From Ferrovibrio sp964218355 (GTDB lineage Bacteria; Pseudomonadota; Alphaproteobacteria; Ferrovibrionales; Ferrovibrionaceae), in contig NZ_CAXPMC010000016.1 in assembly GCF_964218355.1 (NCBI RefSeq), positions 124,001 through 188,000 on the forward strand: a DNA stretch of 64,000 nt, written 5' to 3'. Of the stretch, positions 30,074 to 38,305 are shown piece by piece. Made by a program: the position numbers and the translations under genes. Below the pieces are notes generated by a model. That model was not told where the DNA came from, ran no database searches, and saw nothing but the letters and a program-made list of their open reading frames with translations. Positions within the stretch are counted from its first letter, which is position 1. Each line of letters begins with the position of its first letter.

Positions 30074-31363
30074 GTGACCACTCCCCCCCTTCCCCACCGG
30101 ATCGCCGTCATCGGCCTTGGCTATGTCGGCCTGCCGCTGGCCGTGACGCTGGCCCGCAGCTTTCCGGTTCTCGGCTTCGATATCGACCAGGGCCGGGTCG
30201 GAGAACTGCGCCGTGGCGAGGACCGGACCCGCGAAGTCGCCCCGGAAGCCCTGCGCGACAGCCGTCTGGCAGTCAGTGCCGATCCCGCCGACCTGCCGGG
30301 CCATGCCATCTATATCGTCACCGTGCCGACCCCGGTGGACGCCATGAACGCCCCCGATCTCGGCCCGGTGCGCAGCGCTGCACGCACGGTCGGCCGCGCC
30401 CTGAAAGGCGCCGTCGGCAGCGGCGCCATCGTCGTCTTTGAAAGCACGGTCTATCCCGGTGTTACCGAGGACATTTGCGGCCCGATCATTGCGGAAGAAT
30501 CCGGCCTGGTCTGCGGGCGCGACTTTTTCCTCGGCTATTCGCCGGAACGCATCAACCCCGGTGACAAAGTGCACACTGTCGACCGGATCGCCAAGGTTGT
30601 GGCAGGTCAGACCCCGGAGGTCGCGGCAAAACTCGCCGACATCTACGGCACCGTAACCTCGGGCGGCATTCACCTGGCTCCGGACATCAAGACTGCCGAA
30701 GCCGCCAAGGTGATCGAAAACGCCCAGCGCGACATCAACATCGCCTTCATCAACGAAATTGCCATGATCTTCGGCAAACTCGGCATCTCCACCCATGACG
30801 TGCTGGAGGCCGCAGGGACCAAGTGGAATTTCCTGAAATTCCAGCCCGGACTGGTCGGCGGCCACTGCATTGGCGTCGATCCCTATTACCTGGCATACCG
30901 CGCAGAAGAACTCGGCCTCCAGGCCCGCATCATCCTGTCGGGCCGCGCCATCAACGACGGCATGAGCCGCCATATCGCCGAGGCCGTATCCAGCCGCCTG
31001 CCGGCGGCAGGGCGGGTGCTGGTTCTGGGCCTGACCTTCAAGGAAGACGTGCCCGACCTGCGCAACTCCAAGGTCGCCGACCTGATCGCCCATCTGACCG
31101 GGCTGGGCCACGAAGTGGCCGTGCATGACCCGCTGGCCGATCCGGACGAGGCGCAGCACGAGTATGGCCTGATGCTCAGCCCGCGCCTCGACGCGCTGTC
31201 CGGCTTCGACGCGGTGGTTGCCGCGGTGCCGCACCGGGCCTATCGCGACCTCCCCGGCCAAGGCCTTGCCGCCCTGCTGAAGCCCGGCGGCCTGATTGCC
31301 GATATCAAGGGGCTGTGGCGCAGCCGGCCGCTGCCAGAGGGCCTGCGCTACTGGACCCTCTAG
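30074..31363 (+). CDS. Nucleotide-sugar dehydrogenase (TviB/WbpA-like UDP-N-acetylhexosamine 6-dehydrogenase)
   Basis: A 429-residue NAD-dependent enzyme that oxidises C6 of a UDP-N-acetylhexosamine to the uronic acid. Order: Rossmann motif AVIGLGYVGLPLA (11-23), the ESTVYPGVTEDICGP segment, central helix region NEIAMIFGKLGISTHDV, and the catalytic Cys265 in GGHCIGVDPYYL; then the second Rossmann domain with GLTFKEDVPDLRNSK. The start is a GTG at 30074 with no good ribosome binding site; a much longer upstream frame exists but lacks homology. A run of seven C follows three codons into the gene. Divergent from the glycosyltransferase gene; together they form the polysaccharide locus. Confidence 0.9.
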   Translation: MTTPPLPHRIAVIGLGYVGLPLAVTLARSFPVLGFDIDQGRVGELRRGEDRTREVAPEALRDSRLAVSADPADLPGHAIYIVTVPTPVDAMNAPDLGPVRSAARTVGRALKGAVGSGAIVVFESTVYPGVTEDICGPIIAEESGLVCGRDFFLGYSPERINPGDKVHTVDRIAKVVAGQTPEVAAKLADIYGTVTSGGIHLAPDIKTAEAAKVIENAQRDINIAFINEIAMIFGKLGISTHDVLEAAGTKWNFLKFQPGLVGGHCIGVDPYYLAYRAEELGLQARIILSGRAINDGMSRHIAEAVSSRLPAAGRVLVLGLTFKEDVPDLRNSKVADLIAHLTGLGHEVAVHDPLADPDEAQHEYGLMLSPRLDALSGFDAVVAAVPHRAYRDLPGQGLAALLKPGGLIADIKGLWRSRPLPEGLRYWTL

Positions 31364-31425
31364 CCATCCGCCACTGGACAAGCGGGGGCCGCCACCCGAG
31401 ATAAGCGGCAGCCAAGGAGTGCCGA

Positions 31426-32571
31426 ATGTCCGAACAGACCGACAGCCGTTTCCCCGTTTCCGTCATCACCGGCTTCCTCGGCGCCGGCAAGAGCACCCTG
31501 CTGAACCGCCTGCTGCGCCATCCGGACATGGGCGAAACCGCTGTCATCGTCAACGAGTTCGGCGAGATCGGCCTCGACCATGCACTGATCGCCTCCAGCC
31601 AGGAAGACACCGTTCTGCTCAGCTCGGGTTGCCTGTGCTGCACGGTGCGCGGCGATCTGGTGAATACCATCCGCGACCTGACCGCGCGGCGCGACAGGGG
31701 CGAAATCAGGCCGTTCAGGCGCGTGGTCATCGAGACCACCGGCCTTGCCGATCCGGCGCCGGTTCTGCATACCCTGATGAGCGACCCCGTGGTCGCCGAA
31801 CGCTGCCGGCTGGAAAGCGTCGTCACCCTGGTCGATGCCGTCAACGGCGAAAACACCCTGGACCATCACCAGGAGGCCGTGAAACAGGCCGCCGTGGCTG
31901 ATCGGCTGGTGCTGACCAAGGTGGACATGGCGGACACAAAGGCGGTGCAGAGCCTGCGCCACCGGCTGCAGAACCTCAATCCCGGCGCGCCGGTCTTCAC
32001 GGCTATCGCCGGTGACATCGCACCGAAACCGCTGTTCAATGCCGGGCTCTACGATCCTGCCACCAAGAGCTTCGACGTGCAGAACTGGCTGCGCGCCGAG
32101 GCCTACGGAGACGGACATCACCACGATCACGATCACGACCATGGTCACGGGCATCATCACCACGGACATGACCATGGGCATGACCATGGCCACGGGCATG
32201 ACCATGCGCATTTCCTGAAGGCGGACGGCAGCCTCGACGTCAACCGCCATGATGCCGCGATCCAGTCCTTCTGCCTGACCTTCGACACCCCGTTCGACTG
32301 GAACACACTGGCCACCTGGCTCGACATGCTGGCCGCCTATCGCGGCGACAACCTGCTGCGGGTGAAAGGTCTGGTCAATGTCGCGGGGGTCGACCGGCCG
32401 GTGGTGATCCACGGCGTGCAGCACCTGTTCCATCCGCCGGCCACCATTCCGGCTTGGCCCGATGCCGACCGCCGCAGCCGTATCGTCTTCATCACCCGCG
32501 ACCTGGCGCGCGAGGTGATCGAGCAGACCCTGTCCGCCCTGCAGCAGGCCGAAACACCACCAGCCTCCTGA
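31426..32571 (+). CDS. CobW/ZNG-type GTP-binding metallochaperone with His-rich insert
   Basis: A 381-residue G3E GTPase. Walker A is GFLGAGKST (16-24), the metal motif is Cys69-Leu-Cys71-Cys72 (GCLCC), and the NKxD-equivalent is LTKVDMAD. A His/Asp/Gly-rich stretch of about 30 residues (about 231-262) holds roughly 16 histidines and splits the GTPase from the C-terminal CobW domain. Such proteins deliver zinc (or cobalt) to client enzymes. AAGGAG gives a strong ribosome binding site. I saw no Zur-type operator upstream. Zinc is the most likely metal, by family. Confidence 0.92.
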   Translation: MSEQTDSRFPVSVITGFLGAGKSTLLNRLLRHPDMGETAVIVNEFGEIGLDHALIASSQEDTVLLSSGCLCCTVRGDLVNTIRDLTARRDRGEIRPFRRVVIETTGLADPAPVLHTLMSDPVVAERCRLESVVTLVDAVNGENTLDHHQEAVKQAAVADRLVLTKVDMADTKAVQSLRHRLQNLNPGAPVFTAIAGDIAPKPLFNAGLYDPATKSFDVQNWLRAEAYGDGHHHDHDHDHGHGHHHHGHDHGHDHGHGHDHAHFLKADGSLDVNRHDAAIQSFCLTFDTPFDWNTLATWLDMLAAYRGDNLLRVKGLVNVAGVDRPVVIHGVQHLFHPPATIPAWPDADRRSRIVFITRDLAREVIEQTLSALQQAETPPAS

Positions 32572-32580
32572 TCGCCGTTC

Positions 32581-33411
32581 ATGTCCCAGCCTGCCGATCC
32601 GCAGCCCGACCTTTCTGCCGATCCGGATCTGGCCGCACTGGTCCGCAGTCTGCGGGCGACAGCGCGCAACCGCGTTTTTGCGCTGACCTATGCCGGCTGC
32701 AAATACTGGGTGAAATCGGCCGGCCCGCCGCGGCTGCGCAGTTCGGTTCTACTTCAGGCCGCGCTGGCCGGCCTGTTCAGGCTGCCGCTGCTACGGCCGC
32801 CGCACATGCCCGGCGGTGCATCCGGTCTTGCTGCCGAAGCGGCCGCGATCCGCGAACTGGCCGCGGCGGGCTTTCCGGTGCCGGCCGTGATTGCCTGCGC
32901 ACCCGAATGGCTGGTGCTGGGCGATGCCAGCGAGGGACTGGAGCCGCAGCTGAATGCCGCCGCCGATGACGAAACGCGCTGGGCGCTGATCGCCGGTGCC
33001 GCTGCCCTGCTCGGCCGGCTGCATGCGGCCGGCCACTGGCATGGCGGCGCGCAGATCCGCAATTTCTGCCGGTCGCCGGCGACCGGGGAGATCGGCCTGC
33101 TGGATTTCGAGGATCACGACCTGCCCGGCATGATGACGGCCGAGCGGCAGGCCCGCGACCTGCTGCTGTTCATCTATTCGCTGGCCCGTTACGACCCCGC
33201 GCCGGATGCGCCGCGGCTGACCGCCCTGGCGACACATCTGCTGGCGGCGGCGGCACCGGATAGCCGTCGCGCCCTGCGCCGGCTGCGCCGCCGCATGGGC
33301 TGGCTGCTCGGCCTTGCCCGGCTCGTGCGCCGCTGGGGCGGACGCGACGTGCGACAGGCCCTGGAGACCGCAGCTGTGCTGACCGCCGCCCTGGCGGCCT
33401 GCCCCGACTAG
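32581..33411 (+). CDS. Kinase-fold protein (APH/LPS-kinase-like) with altered catalytic loop
   Basis: A 276-residue protein that starts 9 bp after the CobW gene. The middle and C-terminal parts fit a protein-kinase-like fold: nucleotide-lobe Lys in CKYWVKSAGP, catalytic-loop HGGAQIRN (154-161) and metal loop LLDFEDHD (Asp175). In active relatives the loop reads HGD....N; here the catalytic Asp is Gly156 while Asn161 and Asp175 remain. It may be a pseudokinase or a family with different chemistry. The acyl or sugar target, and any link with the CobW protein, are unknown. Confidence 0.65.
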   Translation: MSQPADPQPDLSADPDLAALVRSLRATARNRVFALTYAGCKYWVKSAGPPRLRSSVLLQAALAGLFRLPLLRPPHMPGGASGLAAEAAAIRELAAAGFPVPAVIACAPEWLVLGDASEGLEPQLNAAADDETRWALIAGAAALLGRLHAAGHWHGGAQIRNFCRSPATGEIGLLDFEDHDLPGMMTAERQARDLLLFIYSLARYDPAPDAPRLTALATHLLAAAAPDSRRALRRLRRRMGWLLGLARLVRRWGGRDVRQALETAAVLTAALAACPD

Positions 33412-33420
33412 AAGACCGCC

Positions 33421-34458
33421 TCAGAAGGCAGGGGGCGCCAGTCCGATGCTGCCGACATCGAGGCCGCGCCAGTTGGTCAGCGGCTGCTCGACCAGCGGAC
33501 GGATCATCTCGCGGCCGGCCGCATCGAGCAGGCCGAGATGCTCGAGCAGTCCGCCGAGCGCCGTCTGCGCCGCCCGCGCGGTGCCGTCCAGCACCTTCAG
33601 TGCGATGCCGATGCCGCGTTCGGCGCTGGCCGCCGTATAGACGCCCTCGGCACCGGTCTTGGCAATGAATTTCCCGCCGCCGGCCTGCATCACGGCCGTA
33701 CAGAACCGACCGCTGCCGGCGACGAAGAACGGCTCGGCGGCCACGGCCGCCGCCAGCCGCCGCGCCGCCTTCGCACGCTCTGGCGTCAGCCCATGGCCGG
33801 TGGCGAAGCGGGCGAAGCCGTGCGCCAGGCTGTGCAGCGGCACCGGCATCGTCGGCATCGAGCAGCCATCGATGGCCACCGTCTCCGGTGCGATCCGCAC
33901 GCCGCAGACATCCTCGATGGCGGCCGTCACCCGCCGCTGCACGGCATGATCGGGGCGCACATAGCCGCGGATGTCCTCGCCCAGATGGGTGGCGACGCTG
34001 ACCATGCCGGCATGCTTGCCCGAACAGTTGTTGTGCAGGGTCGACGGCGCCGCGCCATCGCGGGCGATCTGGCGTGCCGTGGCCTCGTGATAGGGCCAGT
34101 GGGCGCCGCATTCGAGATCGTCCGGATTGCGGCCGATGCGGGCGAGCCAGGCGGCCACCGTGTCCGTATGCCGTGCCTCGCCGCCATGGCTGGCACAGGC
34201 CAGCGCCAGCTCAGCCTGGCTCAGGCCGAAGGCGTCGGCGGCGCCACTCTCGACCAGCGGCAGGGCCTGGATCGCCTTGTTGGACGAGCGCGGAAAGATC
34301 ATCTGTGCCGGATCGCCCCAGGCGGCGACGGTGCCGCCATCGGCATCGACGATGGCGGCCACCACCGGATGGCGGCTTTCCACTTGCGCGCCGCGCCTGA
34401 CCTCGACGATAAAGGGCCGCGCACCGGGCGCCGGCAGGGGGTGGAAGGGTTGGCCCAT
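33421..34458 (-). CDS. L-asparaginase II (rhizobial type)
   Basis: A 345-residue enzyme of the thermolabile Rhizobium-type asparaginase family, unrelated in sequence to E. coli AnsB, that hydrolyses asparagine to aspartate and ammonia. Family motifs: IFPRSSNKAIQALPLVESG with Ser and Lys of the catalytic pair, LACASHGGEARH, NNCSGKHAGM with the zinc-binding Cys, and IDGCSMPTMPVPLH. Length is normal. The start is divergent from the methyltransferase gene (70-bp gap) and the stop is 9 bp from the kinase-fold gene stop (convergent). Confidence 0.9.
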   Translation of the reverse strand: MGQPFHPLPAPGARPFIVEVRRGAQVESRHPVVAAIVDADGGTVAAWGDPAQMIFPRSSNKAIQALPLVESGAADAFGLSQAELALACASHGGEARHTDTVAAWLARIGRNPDDLECGAHWPYHEATARQIARDGAAPSTLHNNCSGKHAGMVSVATHLGEDIRGYVRPDHAVQRRVTAAIEDVCGVRIAPETVAIDGCSMPTMPVPLHSLAHGFARFATGHGLTPERAKAARRLAAAVAAEPFFVAGSGRFCTAVMQAGGGKFIAKTGAEGVYTAASAERGIGIALKVLDGTARAAQTALGGLLEHLGLLDAAGREMIRPLVEQPLTNWRGLDVGSIGLAPPAF

Positions 34459-34528
34459 GGCTGCCTCCTCTGCAAACTGCCCGCTTATACACAGCCGGCC
34501 GCCGGCCGAACAGGATCAGGACCCCCGC

Positions 34529-35071
34529 ATGCGTGGCTATTTCGGAATCGGCGTCGAACGGATGAGCAAGCCGATGAATGCCGGCAACCTGTTCCGCACC
34601 GCCCACGCCTTTGGCGCCGGTTTCGTCTTCACCATCGATGCCGAATACTCGGTGAAGCGGGCCCGTTCGGATACCAGCAAGTCGCCGGACTCTCTGCCCT
34701 GGTACGAGTATGACAGCGCCGCCGACCTTGCCCTGCCGCAGGGCTGCGAGCTGGTCGGCATCGAGCTTCTGGAGACGGCGGTCGAGCTGCCGCGCTTCCG
34801 CCACCCGCTGCGGGCCGCCTATGTGCTGGGGCCGGAAATGGGCAGCCTGAGCCCCGAGCTGGTGGCCCGCTGCCGGCATGTGATCAAGATCCCGACCAGC
34901 TTCTGCGTCAACGTGGCGGTGGCCGGCGCCATCGTCATGTACGACCGCCTGATCACGCTGGGACGATTCGGCGAGCGGCCGATCTCGCCGCTGGCCCATA
35001 TCCCGGGCGCGGCGCCGGCACAGGCGCCGGCCGCCGCCAATCCCGGCGGCCGCACGCCGAAACGCCGCTGA
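34529..35071 (+). CDS. RNA 2'-O-methyltransferase, SpoU/TrmH family
   Basis: A 180-residue SPOUT-fold methyltransferase. Family segments: motif 1 NAGNLFRTAHAFGAGFVF, motif 2 YVLGPEMGSLSPEL, and motif 3 IKIPTSFCVNVAVAGAIVMYDR with the knotted SAM-binding loop. This short form lacks an N-terminal RNA-binding domain, as in TrmL-like tRNA enzymes, but the target RNA cannot be told. The last 30 residues are Ala/Pro/Arg-rich and disordered. AGGA lies upstream of the ATG. Confidence 0.88.
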   Translation: MRGYFGIGVERMSKPMNAGNLFRTAHAFGAGFVFTIDAEYSVKRARSDTSKSPDSLPWYEYDSAADLALPQGCELVGIELLETAVELPRFRHPLRAAYVLGPEMGSLSPELVARCRHVIKIPTSFCVNVAVAGAIVMYDRLITLGRFGERPISPLAHIPGAAPAQAPAAANPGGRTPKRR

Positions 35072-35267
35072 GCCGCCGCGGCGGCCGGCAGTATCAATTT
35101 CCGGTTAACCCTCGCGCTGCAAAACGCGCCTGCAGATGGCATGCGCGGATGCGGCCGCCCGCGGCCGGCCCTGTTCATTCCCTTTTAAACCCGCGCCTGT
35201 CATAGTGAGGTCACAGAGAAGGCCGGCGGAGAAGCCGGCGGCCGGCAGAGGCAGGACAGAACGCGGG

Positions 35268-36791
35268 ATGAGTGCACCAACAGGGATTACCGAAATCTCG
35301 GGCGGCGTCGTGCTGTGCCAGGATGCCCATGCCCTGTCGGACCGGCGGGCCCGGCACATGCTGGGGCGGGTCTGCCGCGACTATCTCGACGAGAATATCC
35401 TGACGCCGATCGAGCTGCTGCATCACAGCGGCCATGCCAAGCTGATCAACAACGCCGAGAATCTCTATGCCGCGCTGGTCCAGAAAGCGGCGGTGGCGCA
35501 GGCGCAGGCCTCCAACAGCCCGGTGCGCGACAAGGTGAAGAAGCTGTTCGCCATCACCACGGCGGTTGTCACCCAGGTCGAGGCCTTCGAGAAGCGGCTG
35601 CCGGCCACCGCGCTCAGCCATCGCCTGCTGACCCAGCTCTGCGGCTCCGACCCGCTCTATGGCGAGCGCATCGCCTATACCGCCCTCGCCCACCATCTCG
35701 AATTCTCCAAGCACTGGACCGAGAAGGCCGACCGCTGCCTGAAGCTGCTGGAAAAAGGCATCGAGCATCCGGCGCTGACCGTGCTGGACGAGGCCCTGGC
35801 CGAGATCCTGCAGGCCAAGTCGGCGGTGCCGGAGCTGTTCGGCAAGTTCCAGGACGGCAAGCTGCGCATCATCCAGTTCATGGCGATCCTCGACCGCCGC
35901 TATGCGGTCGACGAGCAGGCCTATGCCACCGAATTCGCCGAACGCCTGCACGAGACCACGGCGGCGCACAAGATGCCGGCCCTGCGCGATGCCATCGTGC
36001 AGCTGGTACGCCGCCTGCTGATCTCCTCGGTGCCGCTGGCCTCGGAAGAGCCGGCCGAGGAATTCCAGGCCACCCGCGAAGTCTATGCACTGCTGACCCG
36101 CGACCGCGAATTCGCGCTGGAGCTCGGCGCTGCCGACCTGTTCGAGAAGCGCATGGTGCGACTGGTCACCGCCGAGAAGCTGGCCAAGCTGGTGCCCGGC
36201 TATTACTCGGCGCCCAAGCTGATGACCGCCCTGCAGCTGTTCGAGGAAGCGATCGGCGAGGGCCCGAAGGAAATCCTGCTGAAATACATCGCCTTCCTGT
36301 TCGAGCACCGCGATCTCGAAAAGGAATTCGTCGATCCCGCCTACACCACGGAAGAAAAGGTCGAGATCGCCCAGGAGCTGCGCAAGAAGACGGTCAGCGC
36401 CGGCCTGTCGGATCATCGCCGCGAACAGTTCCTCGGCATTCTCGATCCGCTGATCCAGCGCCTCGCCCAGGGCGACCAGCGCCGCTCGACCCGCACCCAG
36501 TGCGGCCCCGAGGATCATGTCGTGCTGGAAGGCGCCCGTATCCCGCTGAAGAACTGGAGCGCCATCGGCCTGCTGTTCGGTCCGATCACCGGCACCTTCC
36601 TGGAAGGCGAGCTGCTGAAGCTGACGGTGAAGATCAAGAACCCGAAGCTGCAGATCACCTTCGATGCCGAGGGCGACGTGGTGCGCTACACAGAGGACGG
36701 CTTCGTGGCGATGAAATACCGCTGCCTCGACGCCCAGATGGCCAAGAAGGTGGCGCTGTATTTCGACCCGCTGGCCGGCGCCCGGGCCTGA
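35268..36791 (+). CDS. PilZ-domain protein with long helical N-terminal region
   Basis: A 507-residue cytoplasmic protein. Residues about 1-395 are predicted all-helical, with conserved-looking stretches such as LSHRLLTQLCGSD and AYTALAHHLEFSKHWTEKADR. The C-terminal ~95 residues are a PilZ domain with both c-di-GMP motifs intact: R405-R-S-T-R409 and N429-W-S-A-I-G434. It therefore probably binds cyclic di-GMP and passes the signal to the helical part. The start at 35268 (MSAPTG) is the likeliest; an in-frame ATG 44 codons upstream gives a low-complexity lead. It stands alone. Output is unknown. Confidence 0.8.
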   Translation: MSAPTGITEISGGVVLCQDAHALSDRRARHMLGRVCRDYLDENILTPIELLHHSGHAKLINNAENLYAALVQKAAVAQAQASNSPVRDKVKKLFAITTAVVTQVEAFEKRLPATALSHRLLTQLCGSDPLYGERIAYTALAHHLEFSKHWTEKADRCLKLLEKGIEHPALTVLDEALAEILQAKSAVPELFGKFQDGKLRIIQFMAILDRRYAVDEQAYATEFAERLHETTAAHKMPALRDAIVQLVRRLLISSVPLASEEPAEEFQATREVYALLTRDREFALELGAADLFEKRMVRLVTAEKLAKLVPGYYSAPKLMTALQLFEEAIGEGPKEILLKYIAFLFEHRDLEKEFVDPAYTTEEKVEIAQELRKKTVSAGLSDHRREQFLGILDPLIQRLAQGDQRRSTRTQCGPEDHVVLEGARIPLKNWSAIGLLFGPITGTFLEGELLKLTVKIKNPKLQITFDAEGDVVRYTEDGFVAMKYRCLDAQMAKKVALYFDPLAGARA

Positions 36792-36812
36792 CGCTTCGGC
36801 GCCGCCAGCCCC

Positions 36813-37178
36813 TCAGCCGTCTAATTGCTCGATGGCATCCACGCGGTCGGGATAGAAGGCGAGATGGCCGGCAATCGCCGCCACCGCCGGATAGGGCGCG
36901 TCATAGGTCCAGACGGCGTTTTCCGCGCGCCGGCCATCGACCGCCAGGCTGAAATAGCCGGCATCGCCCTTGTAGGGACAGTGACTGCCATGGGTGCTCG
37001 GCTCGCAGACCGACATGTCGGCATCGCCGCGCGGGATGTAGAAGACCGGCGGATAGCTGGCCTCGCGCAGCACCAGGGCCTGCCTGCTGTCGGCAACGAT
37101 GCGGCCGTTGAAATGCACGCGCACGCGGCCCGCCGCCGGTGCGATGGCGATCGGATGATCCCTGCCGGGAAGTTTCAT
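36813..37178 (-). CDS. DUF427 domain protein
   Basis: A 121-residue small beta-barrel protein. The DUF427 pattern is visible: VRVHFNGRIVADSRQALVLREASYPPVFYIPR and HCPYKGDAGYFSL, and NAVWTYDAPYP near the end. Family function is not established. It is divergent from the DUF1330 gene, 128 bp between starts. Confidence 0.85.
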   Translation of the reverse strand: MKLPGRDHPIAIAPAAGRVRVHFNGRIVADSRQALVLREASYPPVFYIPRGDADMSVCEPSTHGSHCPYKGDAGYFSLAVDGRRAENAVWTYDAPYPAVAAIAGHLAFYPDRVDAIEQLDG

Positions 37179-37306
37179 CGGCGCATCTCCCTGTATCTGC
37201 CTGATGCCGTTCGGTCAGCACCGAGATAACGCGGCCGGCGCCGTCTTCAATCCCGGCGCCGACGGTCCTACACTTGCGGAAACAGGAAAACGGCGAGGAA
37301 ACCGCA

Positions 37307-37732
37307 ATGACCGGCCATATCGACCCGACCAGAGAAATCTTTGCGCAGTTCCGCGACAATGACCGGCCGGGCCCGATCCACATGCTGAACCTGGTGCGGC
37401 TGCGCGCCGCCGCCGCCTATCCGGATGGCCGCGCCGCCACCGGCGCCGAGGCCTATGCAGCCTATGGCCGCGACAGCGGCCCGGTCTTCCGGCGGCTGGG
37501 CGGAAAGATCGTCTGGCAGGGCGGCTTCGAGCTGATGCTGATCGGCCCGCAGAGCGAGCGCTGGGACCACTGCTTCATCGCCGAATATCCGTCGGTCGGC
37601 GCCTTCGTCGAGATGGTCCGTGATCCGGTCTACCGCGAAGCCGTGAAGCACCGCCAGGCCGCCGTCGAGGATTCGCGGCTGATCCGCCTGCAGCCGCGCG
37701 CCCCGGGCCAGGGTTTCGGCGAGGCGGGCTAG
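37307..37732 (+). CDS. DUF1330 domain protein
   Basis: A 141-residue protein of the dimeric alpha/beta-barrel superfamily. IHMLNLVRLR, YAAYGRDSGPVFRRLGGKIVWQGG and HCFIAEYPSVGAFVEMVRDPVYREAVKHRQAAVEDSRLI fit DUF1330. The start at 37307 has GAGGA upstream; an earlier ATG at 37274 is in frame. Its stop codon overlaps the stop of the convergent response-regulator gene. Function unknown. Confidence 0.83.
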   Translation: MTGHIDPTREIFAQFRDNDRPGPIHMLNLVRLRAAAAYPDGRAATGAEAYAAYGRDSGPVFRRLGGKIVWQGGFELMLIGPQSERWDHCFIAEYPSVGAFVEMVRDPVYREAVKHRQAAVEDSRLIRLQPRAPGQGFGEAG

Positions 37733-38145
37733 CCCGCCTGTCCGGTCGGAATGCCGGATGCCGGCAGGCCGAGCTGGCGCAGATGGCCGACGAGACGGTC
37801 GGCATCGACCGGCTTGGCGATGGCATCGATGATGTTCAGGCCGCGGCTGCGGCCCAGTTCCATAGCCATGGCCAGAAACTGCGCGTCGTTTCCGGAGATC
37901 AGGATCACCGGTGTCGTCACCCCCTCGGCAGCGAGGTCGCGGATCAGCTCGAAACCGTCGCTGCCGGGCATGAACAGGTCGGCGATGATGACGGTGCGTT
38001 CGCGCTCGGCGGCGGAAAGCCGCGCGAAGGCATTGTGGAAATCCGCCTGGCTGACGAGATGGGTCAGGACATACCCGGCATGGGACAGCAGATCCTGCAA
38101 GTAAAGCGCATCATGCTGCGAATCCTCGATCAACAGGATCGTCAT
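37729..38145 (-). CDS. Single-domain response regulator
   Basis: A 138-residue receiver without output domain. The acidic pocket is in ILLIEDSQHDAL, the phospho-acceptor Asp in VIIADLFMPGSDGFEL (about residue 56), then VILISGNDAQF and the late Lys in DAIAKPVDADRL. It is divergent from the CHASE hybrid kinase (106 or 160 bp between starts, depending on the kinase start) and may be its partner, or connect it to another pathway. GAGGTGAGGA precedes the ATG. Confidence 0.9.
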   Translation of the reverse strand: MTILLIEDSQHDALYLQDLLSHAGYVLTHLVSQADFHNAFARLSAAERERTVIIADLFMPGSDGFELIRDLAAEGVTTPVILISGNDAQFLAMAMELGRSRGLNIIDAIAKPVDADRLVGHLRQLGLPASGIPTGQAG

Positions 38146-38267
38146 TCCTCACCTCGCCCTGCCAGGCCTGAAATCACACCGAAGCACCCCAGCGCCGGGC
38201 CCTCGTGGGTGGAATAATGCTGGTCCGGCACCACGCCAAGCATATATATTAGTGGCTGAACCAGCCT

Positions 38268-38280
38268 CAAGTATATCTTG
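38268..38280. promoter_or_regulatory. Short inverted repeat upstream of CHASE kinase
   Basis: CAAG-TATAT-CTTG lies just upstream of the kinase gene, next to another AT-rich stretch (38241-38250). It could be an operator for the divergent regulator/kinase pair or an RNA hairpin in the leader. There is no independent support. Confidence 0.3.
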
Positions 38281-38305
38281 TGCAGAAGAATGCGGGGGAA
38301 GCGGG

